Made by a program: the position numbers and the translations under genes. This document shows positions 44,418-52,540 of a stretch of 64,000 nucleotides of DNA, one piece after another. The DNA comes from Halanaerobium saccharolyticum subsp. saccharolyticum DSM 6643 (GTDB lineage Bacteria; Bacillota; Halanaerobiia; Halanaerobiales; Halanaerobiaceae): assembly GCF_000350165.1 (NCBI RefSeq), contig NZ_CAUI01000019.1:124001-188000 (forward strand), written 5' to 3'. Every line of letters begins with the position of its first letter. Within the stretch, counting starts at the first letter, position 1. The notes beneath the pieces are model-generated. The model saw nothing but the letters and a program-made list of their open reading frames with translations. It was not told where the DNA came from and made no database searches.

Positions 44418-45375
44418 AAGTGATTACAAATACTCGGTTATAACAGGTTTCTTAGGTGGTCTACAGGATAGATTCATCAAATACGCTAAAGATAAAGATA
44501 TGGAGGCAATTTTAGAAACAGCTGCTAATATAAAAGGCTGTTCAGGAGTAGAGGTTATCTATCCTCAAAATTTTACAGATGCAGTTAAATTCAAAAAAAT
44601 GTTAGATAATCAGGGTTTAGAATGTTCTTCAGTTAATTTAAATCTTAAATCAGAAGAGAAATTTAAGTACGGTTCAATTACTAATCCTGATCCTGCTGTT
44701 AGAAAAGAATCAGTTAAATATTTAAAAGCAGCAATGGATGCTTCAGTTGAGCTTGGGAGTAATTTGATAACTGTCTGTCCACTTGGTGATGGTTCTGATT
44801 ATCCATTTGAATTTGATTATGTAAGAGGTTTCAATGATGCACTTGAATGTGTAAGTGAGGCAGCAGAATATCGTGATGATGTAAAAATTAGTTTAGAGTA
44901 TAAACTAAATGAAACTAGAATGCACTGTATCTTACCTGATGCTGGTAAAACTGCATATTTCTGTAATCTAGTTGATAAAGATAATGTTGGAGTAACAGTT
45001 GATATTGGACATTCATTACTTGCTGGAGAGGTTCCTGCTGATTCAATTGGATTTTTAGGAGCTACAGATAGATTGTTTTATGTTCATATAAATGATAATT
45101 ATAGAAACTGGGACTGGGATATGGTTCCGGGTACAGTAAATTTCTGGGATTACATTGAAGTTCTGCTTTACTTAGAGAAGGTAGGTTATAAGGGTTGGAT
45201 TACAGCAGATGTATTTCCACAGAGAAATGATCAGGTAAAAGTTATGGAAAAAACATTTGAATGGATGGACTATTTCTTTGAAATAGCTGCTAGAATTGAC
45301 CATGATAAAATCTTTGAAATGATGAATGAGAATCAACCATTTGAAATTTTAGATTACGTTCGTTCTCAGATATAA
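44410..45375 (+). CDS. TIM-barrel sugar phosphate isomerase/epimerase family protein
   Basis: A 321-residue xylose-isomerase-like barrel (AP_endonuc_2 fold). Likely metal ligands are Glu in ISLEYKLNE, Asp in GVTVDIGHSLL, His in FYVHINDNY, and an acidic residue in WITADVFPQ, where the family usually has Glu but this protein has Asp. Family members include hydroxypyruvate isomerase, ketose epimerases and several sugar-acid oxidoisomerases. The operon also has a hydroxypyruvate-reductase-type dehydrogenase and glycerate kinase, so a three- or four-carbon hydroxy-oxo acid is plausible. The reaction is not proven. Confidence 0.82.
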   Translation: MNRSDYKYSVITGFLGGLQDRFIKYAKDKDMEAILETAANIKGCSGVEVIYPQNFTDAVKFKKMLDNQGLECSSVNLNLKSEEKFKYGSITNPDPAVRKESVKYLKAAMDASVELGSNLITVCPLGDGSDYPFEFDYVRGFNDALECVSEAAEYRDDVKISLEYKLNETRMHCILPDAGKTAYFCNLVDKDNVGVTVDIGHSLLAGEVPADSIGFLGATDRLFYVHINDNYRNWDWDMVPGTVNFWDYIEVLLYLEKVGYKGWITADVFPQRNDQVKVMEKTFEWMDYFFEIAARIDHDKIFEMMNENQPFEILDYVRSQI

Positions 45376-45438
45376 GTTAATTTAATAAAACATAAATTTA
45401 TATTTGAATAGATATTTCAAATATTATTAGAATACAAC

Positions 45439-45475
45439 ACGGCAGCTGAAATTATATATTTCAGCTGCTGTCTAT
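45439..45475 (+). terminator. Terminator after the tct-isomerase genes
   Basis: Arms 45439-45451 and 45459-45471 pair over 13 positions (CGGCAGCTGAAA with TTTCAGCTGCTG, one G-U), followed by a T/A-rich tail with TTTTT at 45480. It may separate the transporter genes from the dehydrogenase-kinase genes or lower their expression. Confidence 0.8.
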
Positions 45476-45522
45476 TATAATTTTTATAAAACGTTTTTAA
45501 GATTGTAAAGGGGGTTTTAAGA

Positions 45523-46503
45523 TTGTCTAAAGATAAAAGAGTATATGTTACAAGAAAATTACCAAAAAAAGCACTGGAAATGCTTGAAAGAGAGTTTAAA
45601 GTTGAAGTTAATCCACATGATAGAGTAATGACTAGAGAAGAGTTAGAAACAGCAGTAAAAGATATTGATGGCTTGCTGTGTTTATTAACTGATTCAATTG
45701 ACTCGGAGCTTCTAGAACTAAATCCTGATTTAAAGGTTATTGCAAACTATGCTGTAGGATATAATAATATTGATGTAGAGGCTTGTACTAAAAAAGAAAT
45801 TAAAGTCTCTAATACGCCTGGGGTTTTAACTGATACTACAGCTGATTTTGCCTGGACACTACTAATGGCTGCAGCACGAAGAATTATTGAGGCAGATAAA
45901 TTTACTAGAGCCGGTAAATATAAGGGCTGGGGACCAATGATGTTTTTAGGTGGAGATATTTATGGGAAAAAACTGGGGATAATTGGGATAGGTAGAATTG
46001 GCAGGGCTTTTGCCCGTAGAGCAAAGGGTTTTGATATGGATTTTTATTATTATGATGTAAATAGACTGGAAAAAGCAGAAGAAAAGAGACTTGGTTTAGA
46101 ATATAAAAATTTTGAGGATTTATTAAAAGAATCAGATTTTATTAGTCTTCATGTTCCGCTTATTCCTCAAACTAGACATTTGATTGGAGAAGAAGAACTA
46201 AAATTAATGAAAGAAACTGCCTATTTAATAAACACAGCTAGAGGTCCAATTATAGATGAAAAAGCTCTAGTCTGGGCTTTGAAAAATGGTGAAATTGCTG
46301 GGGCTGGACTTGATGTTTATGAAGAAGAACCGAATTTATATTCTGATCTAGATAAATTAGATAATACTGTACTAACTCCGCATATAGCCAGTGCCAGTAT
46401 TGAAACAAGAACTAAAATGGCAACTATGGCAGCAGAAAACTTAATTGCTGGTTTAAAAGGAAAAGAAATGCCCAATTTAATAAATAAAGAGGCTGTTAGC
46501 TAA
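45523..46503 (+). CDS. D-2-hydroxyacid dehydrogenase, glyoxylate/hydroxypyruvate reductase type
   Basis: A 326-residue NAD(P)H-dependent dehydrogenase. The Rossmann motif GIIGIGRIGRAFARRAKGF is at 152-170, and the catalytic triad is Arg240 (NTARGP), Glu269 (EEEP) and His287 (LTPHIAS). ANYAVGYNNIDV near 74-85 is typical of GyaR. It likely reduces hydroxypyruvate or glyoxylate, giving D-glycerate for the glycerate kinase encoded next. It starts with TTG behind AAAGGGGG. Confidence 0.92.
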   Translation: MSKDKRVYVTRKLPKKALEMLEREFKVEVNPHDRVMTREELETAVKDIDGLLCLLTDSIDSELLELNPDLKVIANYAVGYNNIDVEACTKKEIKVSNTPGVLTDTTADFAWTLLMAAARRIIEADKFTRAGKYKGWGPMMFLGGDIYGKKLGIIGIGRIGRAFARRAKGFDMDFYYYDVNRLEKAEEKRLGLEYKNFEDLLKESDFISLHVPLIPQTRHLIGEEELKLMKETAYLINTARGPIIDEKALVWALKNGEIAGAGLDVYEEEPNLYSDLDKLDNTVLTPHIASASIETRTKMATMAAENLIAGLKGKEMPNLINKEAVS

Positions 46504-46521
46504 GATTTAGGAGGAATAGAT

Positions 46522-47655
46522 ATGAATATAGTTGTAGCTCCTGATTCATTTAAAGGAAGTATGTCAGCTATGGAAGCAGCAGAAAATATAGAAATTGGTA
46601 TCAAAAAGATATTAGCTAATCCAAAAATAGAAAAAATACCTATGGCTGATGGTGGGGAAGGTACTATCCAGGCTTTAATTGATTCAAGAAATGGGATTAT
46701 CATAAAGTCTCTAGTTACTGGTCCTCTGGGTAAAAAAATAGAATCACATTTTGGTCTGATAGAACAAGAAAAAATAGCAGTAGTTGAAATGGCTGCTGCT
46801 TCTGGTTTACCTCTAGTTTCCAAGGAAAAGCTTGATCCAACTATTACAACTACATATGGTACAGGTGAGTTAATCTCTAAAGCTTTAGATTATGATATTA
46901 ATAAGTTAATTATTGGGATTGGAGGTAGTGCCACAAATGATGCTGGAGTTGGTATGGCCCAGGCTTTAGGAGTTAGCTTTTTAGATAAAAATGGTAATGA
47001 AATAGGATATGGTGGAAAAGAACTGGATAAAATTGAAAATATTGATATGAGCGGTCTTGATCCTAGATTGAATAATCTGGAAATTGAAGTTGCCTGTGAT
47101 GTTAATAATCCATTGTTTGGCCCTAATGGAGCTGCTTATGTTTATGCTCCTCAAAAAGGAGCAGCTAAAAAAGAGGTTGAATTATTAGATAATAAACTAA
47201 GATATTTTAATGAAAAGATTAAAGAAATATTTAAGCTTGATCTACAGTCAATTGCTGGTAGTGGAGCAGCTGGTGGATTAGGTGCTGGGTTAAAAGTTTT
47301 TTTAGATGCCAGATTAAAATCTGGTATAGAAATTGTTTTAGAAGTAAATAAAGTAGAAGCAAAAATAGCAAATGCTGATTTAGTTATAACTGGTGAAGGT
47401 AAGCTGGATGGACAAACGCTCCAAGGCAAAACTCCAATTGGTGTTGCAAAATGTGCAAAAAAATATAATATTCCTGTTGTAGCAATTGTAGGAGAAATTG
47501 GTGTGGATGTTGAAAAAGTACTGAAAGAAGAAATTGATTGTGTTTTTTCTATTATACAGAAAGCATGTTCTTTAGAAGAGGCAATGGAATCTTCTAAAAA
47601 ATGGATTCAATTTTCTGCAGAGCAAATTATTCGTTTAACTAATATGTGGATGTGA
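46522..47655 (+). CDS. glxK: Glycerate kinase (type I)
   Basis: A 377-residue kinase of the GckA/GlxK family that phosphorylates D-glycerate, usually to 2-phosphoglycerate. It begins VVAPDSFKGSMSAMEAAENI, contains KIPMADGGEGTIQALI, GIGGSATNDAGVGMAQALG and the C-terminal TGEGKLDGQTLQGKTPIGVA. It follows the dehydrogenase by 18 bases. The dehydrogenase-kinase pair channels hydroxypyruvate carbon into lower glycolysis. Confidence 0.95.
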   Translation: MNIVVAPDSFKGSMSAMEAAENIEIGIKKILANPKIEKIPMADGGEGTIQALIDSRNGIIIKSLVTGPLGKKIESHFGLIEQEKIAVVEMAAASGLPLVSKEKLDPTITTTYGTGELISKALDYDINKLIIGIGGSATNDAGVGMAQALGVSFLDKNGNEIGYGGKELDKIENIDMSGLDPRLNNLEIEVACDVNNPLFGPNGAAYVYAPQKGAAKKEVELLDNKLRYFNEKIKEIFKLDLQSIAGSGAAGGLGAGLKVFLDARLKSGIEIVLEVNKVEAKIANADLVITGEGKLDGQTLQGKTPIGVAKCAKKYNIPVVAIVGEIGVDVEKVLKEEIDCVFSIIQKACSLEEAMESSKKWIQFSAEQIIRLTNMWM

Positions 47656-47662
47656 TATTAAA

Positions 47663-48631
47663 ATGAAAAAAATTGGAATATTAACAAGTGGAGGCGATGC
47701 TCCTGGCATGAATGCTGCAATTTATGCTGTATTCAATAGAGCAAAGTCAAATGGAATAAGTGTAATAGGGATCAAAAAAGGTTATAAAGGCCTGATTAAC
47801 GATGAATTTTTTGAGATGCAGGCAGCAGATGTTGAAGGGATTTGTAAAAGAGGTGGCACTATATTAAAATCTGCCCGCTCAAAAAGATTTAAAACTAATG
47901 AAGGCCAAAAATTAGCCATTAAAATTTTAGAATCTCGAGGTATTGAAGGATTAGTGGTTATCGGGGGTAATGGTTCACTTCAGGGAGCAAAAGCCTTAGC
48001 TGAAAAAACAGATATGAAAATCATAGGGGTTCCCAGTTCTATAGATAATGATATTAATGGATGTGATTTAAGTATTGGCTTTAGCAGTGCCTGTGATATA
48101 GTTACAAAAAGTATTGATAATATTAAAGATACAGCAGTTTCTTTTCATACAGATAAGCCCAGAATCTTTGCGGTTGAAGCAATGGGTAGAAGAAGTGGTT
48201 GGATTTCAGTAATGGCTGGAATGGCAGCAGAAGCAGATTTGATAATCATTCCTGAAGAAAATCCATCAATTAAGTGTATAGCAAATAATATCAGAAATGT
48301 TTTAAGTAAAAAAAATGATTGTGTTATTTTATATGCAGAAGGTATAAGTAGATCTGATAACTTTATTGAAAAATTAAAAAGTGAATTAGGTTATAGAATC
48401 AGACATTCATTATTGGGATTTCAGCAAAGAGGAGGATCTCCAACAACGAGTGATAGAATTTTAGCTTTAAGAATGGGGAATGCTGCTGTAGATAAAATAT
48501 TAGAAGGTGATAGTGGTAAATTTATAACTATTCAGTCAGATAAAATTCAAGTTAAAGAGTTAGATAATAGAGAGGATTTATTTTATTATAATAAGTATTT
48601 AGAATTATTTTCTGATAAAATAGTTAAATGA
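47663..48631 (+). CDS. pfkA: 6-phosphofructokinase-family kinase with variant active site
   Basis: A 322-residue PFK of the normal bacterial size. LTSGGDAPGMNAAI binds ATP at the start, and SSIDNDINGCDLSIGF carries the catalytic aspartate (Asp128). Gly104 marks the ATP-dependent rather than pyrophosphate-dependent type. Two positions differ from E. coli PfkA: the nucleotide/Mg2+ motif reads GGNGS with Asn103 in place of Asp, and LGFQQRGGSP has Phe253 where a His contacts the sugar phosphate. It could act on sedoheptulose-7-P or another sugar phosphate. It starts seven bases after the glycerate kinase. Confidence 0.88.
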   Translation: MKKIGILTSGGDAPGMNAAIYAVFNRAKSNGISVIGIKKGYKGLINDEFFEMQAADVEGICKRGGTILKSARSKRFKTNEGQKLAIKILESRGIEGLVVIGGNGSLQGAKALAEKTDMKIIGVPSSIDNDINGCDLSIGFSSACDIVTKSIDNIKDTAVSFHTDKPRIFAVEAMGRRSGWISVMAGMAAEADLIIIPEENPSIKCIANNIRNVLSKKNDCVILYAEGISRSDNFIEKLKSELGYRIRHSLLGFQQRGGSPTTSDRILALRMGNAAVDKILEGDSGKFITIQSDKIQVKELDNREDLFYYNKYLELFSDKIVK

Positions 48632-48714
48632 TAAAATCTTTATATTTATGTGGCCAAAAATTTTAATAGAATTGATTTATATTTCCAAAATATTTTTTGA
48701 GGAGTGAAAAGTAA

Positions 48715-49167
48715 ATGATAAAGATTTTAGTTGCGATTAAAGGTGCTGACAGCTGTTCGAAAGTTGCTCAAAAAGCTCAAGAACTAGCTCTGCTCTGTAA
48801 AGGAGAAGTAACTTTTATAACAATAGTTAGTAATGAAATGGGCTTAATTACTTCCAAAGAAAAATTAGAAACGACTGAAGAAAATTTAAATATAAAAAAA
48901 TCTGAAAAAAATAAAGCTTTAAAAACCTGTAGTATGGTCTATGGTCAGTGTGAACGCAAATTGGGAGAAAAGGGTTTAGAGACTAAAAGAGTAGTTAAAG
49001 AGGGTAATTATCCAGCTGAAGATATTTGTAAATACGCTGATGAAAATAATTTTGATTTATTAGTGATAGCAGATAAAGGTGATACAAAATTAAAAGATAA
49101 ATTATTAGGCAGTACTACAGAAAAGATTGTAAGGGAGTCCAAAACTTCAGTTTTAGTTGTTAAATAA
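48715..49167 (+). CDS. Universal stress protein UspA family
   Basis: A 150-residue protein with the alpha/beta Usp fold. It begins IKILVAIKGADSCSKVAQKA and ends with GSTTEKIVRESKTSVLVVK, which includes the G-x(2)-G-x(9)-G-S/T-type nucleotide loop in reduced form. Such proteins bind ATP or AMP and modulate metabolism. It lies within the island between the PFK and the transketolase, so it may be coexpressed and respond to the same carbon source. Confidence 0.9.
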   Translation: MIKILVAIKGADSCSKVAQKAQELALLCKGEVTFITIVSNEMGLITSKEKLETTEENLNIKKSEKNKALKTCSMVYGQCERKLGEKGLETKRVVKEGNYPAEDICKYADENNFDLLVIADKGDTKLKDKLLGSTTEKIVRESKTSVLVVK

Positions 49168-49240
49168 TGAAAATTGATAATATATTATTTTGATTTAAAA
49201 AAATAAAAGTTAATAATAAATTTTTTCAGGAGTGATAGCT

Positions 49241-51208
49241 TTGTTAAAAGAAGTTGCTAAGATAGTAAGAGGTTTATCTGCAGATATTGTAGAAAAGGCA
49301 AATTCAGGACATCCAGGGATGCCGATTGGCTGTGCTGATATTGGTGCATTATTATTTGGAGAGGTAATGAATATTGATGCTTCAAAATCAGACTGGCCTG
49401 ATAGAGATCGTTTTGTACTCTCAGCCGGACATGGTTCAGCATTTTTATATTCATTTTTGCACCTTAACGGTTATGATGTTTCAATGGATGATTTAAAAGA
49501 ATTTAGACAGCTTCATTCTAAGACACCAGGCCATCCAGAGTACGCAGAAACTGATGGAGTAGAAACTACAACTGGACCATTAGGTCAGGGTTTTGCAAAT
49601 GCAGTTGGTATGTCCTTAGCAGAAAAAATGTTAGCTGCTAAATATAATACTGAAAAGCATAATATTGTTGATCATTATACCTATACAATTATGGGTGATG
49701 GCTGTATGATGGAGGGTATTACTTCTGAGGCCGCATCACTTGCAGGTCATTTAGGACTAGATAAGTTAATTGCTATTTATGATGATAATGATATTTCAAT
49801 TGCTGGAAACACAACCTTAGCTTTTACAGAATCTGTAGCTGATCGTTTTAAAGCTTATGGCTGGCAGGTAATAGAAAATATTGATGGTCATGATATTGAA
49901 CAGCTAAGAGATGCAATTAATCAGGCCAAATCAGATAAAGATAGACCGACAGTAATTATGGCTAAAACCCATATTGCTTTAGGAGCACCTACAAAGCAGG
50001 ATACAAGCGATGCTCATGGGGCACCATTAGGCGAAGAAGAAATTAAAGGTTTAAAAGAAAAATTTGATTTACCGGTAGATAAGAAATTTTATATTTCAGA
50101 TGAAGTAAAGGAATTTTTCCGTGCTCATGCTGCAAAGATGCAGGATCAAAGATTGGCCTGGGAAAAAGAATTTGCTGAGTGGGCTAAAGAAAATCCTAAG
50201 CTCAAAAAAGAATGGGATCAGGCAATGGAACTTAAACTGCCTGTAGATTTAAAAGAAGAAATAATGGATTTAGAAATAGAGGCTCCAATAGCAACTAGAA
50301 AATCAGCAGGAGCAGCTTTATCTAAAGCATTTGAAATTATTCCTTATTTAGTAGGTGGCTCAGCTGATCTGGCACCTTCTACTAAAACTTATAATGCTGA
50401 ATATGGAGAAGTACAAAAAGGTAGCTACAGCGGCAGAAACTTCCGTTTTGGAGTTAGAGAACATGCAATGGGAGCGATTACCAATGGTTTAGCCTTACAT
50501 GCTGGTTTGCGTCCGTTTGCAGCGACTTTCCTTGTTTTCTCTGATTATATGAAACCTGCAGTTAGGCTTGCTGCTTTAATGAAACAGCCTGTGATTTATG
50601 TCTTTACCCATGATTCTGTTTTTGTTGGAGAAGATGGACCTACTCATCAGCCAATAGAACATGTGGAAGCATTAAGAATTATTCCAGGACTTAAGGTTTT
50701 AAGACCAGGAGATGAAGAAGAAGCAAAAGCTGCCTGGGTTGAAGCATTAGAAACAAAAGATCAGCCAACAGCTTTAATTTTAACCAGACAGAATCTAAAT
50801 CATATTGAAAAATATCAGGGTCTTGATAACTATAATAATGGTGGCTATTTTGTTAGTGACCCTCAAGATGCAGATACAATTATCTTTGCCAGCGGTAGTG
50901 AGGTTAACTTAGCTGAAGCAAGTGCTAAACTTTTAGCAGATAAGGGGATCAAAGCAGCTGTTATGTCAGTACCAGAAAGACAAAAATTAGAAAAATATGC
51001 TGCCGAACATCCATTACCTGAAGCAAAATTAAAAGTAGCTATCGAAGCCGGAGTAACAGGTGGCTGGTATAAGTTAGTCGGTAGTGATGGTTTAGTAATT
51101 GGTCTGGACCGCTTTGGTTTAAGTGGAAAAGGTCAGGAAGTTGGAGAAGAACTAGGCTTTAAAGCTGAAAAAGTAGCTGCAGAGATTGAAAAAGCTTTAA
51201 ATAACTAA
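49241..51208 (+). CDS. tkt: Transketolase, full-length
   Basis: A 655-residue transketolase. TPP and substrate motifs are ANSGHPGMPIGCADIG at the start, SAGHGSAFLYSFLHL, MGDGCMMEGITSEAASLAGH, the pyrimidine-domain FGVREHAMGAITNGLALHAG with the catalytic Glu, and TQQPVI-like HDSVFVGEDGPTHQPIEH. The TTG at 49241 is chosen because CAGGAGTG lies six bases upstream; the GTG at 49232 is part of that site. It is a second transketolase in the same island, distinct from the split pair at 39063-40870. Confidence 0.95.
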   Translation: MLKEVAKIVRGLSADIVEKANSGHPGMPIGCADIGALLFGEVMNIDASKSDWPDRDRFVLSAGHGSAFLYSFLHLNGYDVSMDDLKEFRQLHSKTPGHPEYAETDGVETTTGPLGQGFANAVGMSLAEKMLAAKYNTEKHNIVDHYTYTIMGDGCMMEGITSEAASLAGHLGLDKLIAIYDDNDISIAGNTTLAFTESVADRFKAYGWQVIENIDGHDIEQLRDAINQAKSDKDRPTVIMAKTHIALGAPTKQDTSDAHGAPLGEEEIKGLKEKFDLPVDKKFYISDEVKEFFRAHAAKMQDQRLAWEKEFAEWAKENPKLKKEWDQAMELKLPVDLKEEIMDLEIEAPIATRKSAGAALSKAFEIIPYLVGGSADLAPSTKTYNAEYGEVQKGSYSGRNFRFGVREHAMGAITNGLALHAGLRPFAATFLVFSDYMKPAVRLAALMKQPVIYVFTHDSVFVGEDGPTHQPIEHVEALRIIPGLKVLRPGDEEEAKAAWVEALETKDQPTALILTRQNLNHIEKYQGLDNYNNGGYFVSDPQDADTIIFASGSEVNLAEASAKLLADKGIKAAVMSVPERQKLEKYAAEHPLPEAKLKVAIEAGVTGGWYKLVGSDGLVIGLDRFGLSGKGQEVGEELGFKAEKVAAEIEKALNN

Positions 51209-51272
51209 AAAAATTATTAGAAAGAATTTAGTATTTATATGTATTTACAAATAAATATATCTTATAGATTAA

Positions 51273-51308
51273 GGCTGCCATTAATTTTATTATTGGTAGT
51301 CTTTTTAT
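51273..51308 (+). terminator. Terminator of the catabolic island
   Basis: GGCTGCCA (51273-51280) pairs with TGGTAGTC (51294-51301) over eight positions with two G-U pairs, followed by a T-run. It closes the transketolase unit. Confidence 0.72.
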
Positions 51309-51366
51309 TTTTAGATATATTTTAAGTAAAAAATTTATAATCATTATGTCTTCTAAGTTCTAATAA

Positions 51367-51395
51367 TTGAAGAATCAGCTTTTGTAGAGTATAAT
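51367..51395 (+). promoter_or_regulatory. Promoter of the racemase-exporter operon
   Basis: TTGAAG (51367-51372), 17 bases and TATAAT (51390-51395) lie about 60 bases before the racemase start. Confidence 0.72.
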
Positions 51396-51453
51396 GTAAT
51401 TATAGTTTATAAATATATCATTCAGAAATACTATTTCACAAGGAGGATTTTAA

Positions 51454-52524
51454 TTGAATTATCCACAGCTTGATGTTTATGTAAATAAAATAGAAGAAAA
51501 TGCAAAAAAATTAAAAAAAGAATTAGATTCAAAGAACATAAAATTAACAGCAGTAGTCAAAGGATTTGCAGGTGATACAAATGTTTTTAGTGCGTATCAG
51601 AGAGCAGGTATCAAAAGTATAGCTGATTCCCGTATCGAAAACATTCAAAAATTTAGAAAAAGCGGTTATCAAGGAGAAGCGTTAATGCTTAGAATTCCAA
51701 TGCCATCTGAAATAGAAGAAATTGTTAATAATGTAGATGTTTCTTTAGTAACTGAATTAAAAACTGCAGCTTTGATTTCTGATAAAGCTGAAGTTTTAAA
51801 TAAAGAAATTGATTTGATAATTATGGTCGACATTGGTGACAGAAGAGAAGGCGTTTTAGCCGCTGATTTAGAAGATTTGGCTTTGAAAATTGAAGCTATG
51901 AATAACGTAACACTTAAAGGCATAGGAACAAACTTGGGCTGTTTTGCAGGAATTATTCCAGATGAAAAAAACACCAATAAATTAATTAAGATAAAAAAAG
52001 AGCTAGAAAATAAAATTGGAAGAAAACTGGATATTTTATCTGCTGGCAATACTGCAACTTTAAGGCTGTTAAAAGATCAATATCTAGCCCAAGAAATAAC
52101 TAATTTAAGAGTAGGAGAAGCAATATTGCTTGGAACAGATATTATAAATGAGAGTTTGCTTGATGGCTTTAATCATTATAATTTTCGTCTACAGGCAGAA
52201 ATAGTTGAGTTAAAAGAAAAACCTTCAGATCCCGAAGGAGAAATGGCTTTTGGTGGTCAGGGAAGGGGTCAGATAATAGAAGACAAAGGGCTACGCCGGC
52301 GTGCTATTTTAGCAGTTGGTAAACAAGATATAGATTATAATGGTCTTTATCCAGGATTAGAAGGAGTTAAAGTCTTAGGCTGTAGTAGTGATCATTTGAT
52401 TACTGATGTTACAGAAGTAGATCAAAAATTAGAGGTTGGAGATGTTTTGACTTTTAAAATAAACTATAGTGCCATGTTAAGAGCAATGACTTCTCAATAT
52501 GTCACTAAAAACTATATAGAATAA
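51454..52524 (+). CDS. Alanine/ornithine racemase-family PLP enzyme
   Basis: A 356-residue fold-type III PLP enzyme. The cofactor lysine is Lys36 in LTAVVKGFAGD, and SIADSRIENIQKFRKSGY and GIGTNLGCFAGIIPD follow. It resembles the ornithine racemase (Orr) branch more than classical alanine racemase, which has a different AVVKANAYGHG motif. The downstream gene encodes a lysine/ornithine-type exporter, supporting a basic amino acid substrate. It starts with TTG after AAGGAGG. Possible roles are D-ornithine or D-lysine formation for catabolism or cell wall. Confidence 0.88.
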   Translation: MNYPQLDVYVNKIEENAKKLKKELDSKNIKLTAVVKGFAGDTNVFSAYQRAGIKSIADSRIENIQKFRKSGYQGEALMLRIPMPSEIEEIVNNVDVSLVTELKTAALISDKAEVLNKEIDLIIMVDIGDRREGVLAADLEDLALKIEAMNNVTLKGIGTNLGCFAGIIPDEKNTNKLIKIKKELENKIGRKLDILSAGNTATLRLLKDQYLAQEITNLRVGEAILLGTDIINESLLDGFNHYNFRLQAEIVELKEKPSDPEGEMAFGGQGRGQIIEDKGLRRRAILAVGKQDIDYNGLYPGLEGVKVLGCSSDHLITDVTEVDQKLEVGDVLTFKINYSAMLRAMTSQYVTKNYIE

Positions 52525-52540
52525 TATTGGAGGGTTAAAT

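Noticed and set aside
46500-46823. Minus-strand frame opposite glycerate kinase (107 aa)
   Set aside because: It is the reverse shadow of a gene with clear GlxK motifs and has no ribosome site or recognisable domain. Other long antisense frames (5061-5411, 10736-10987, 52978-53415, 60321-60713) were rejected for the same reason.
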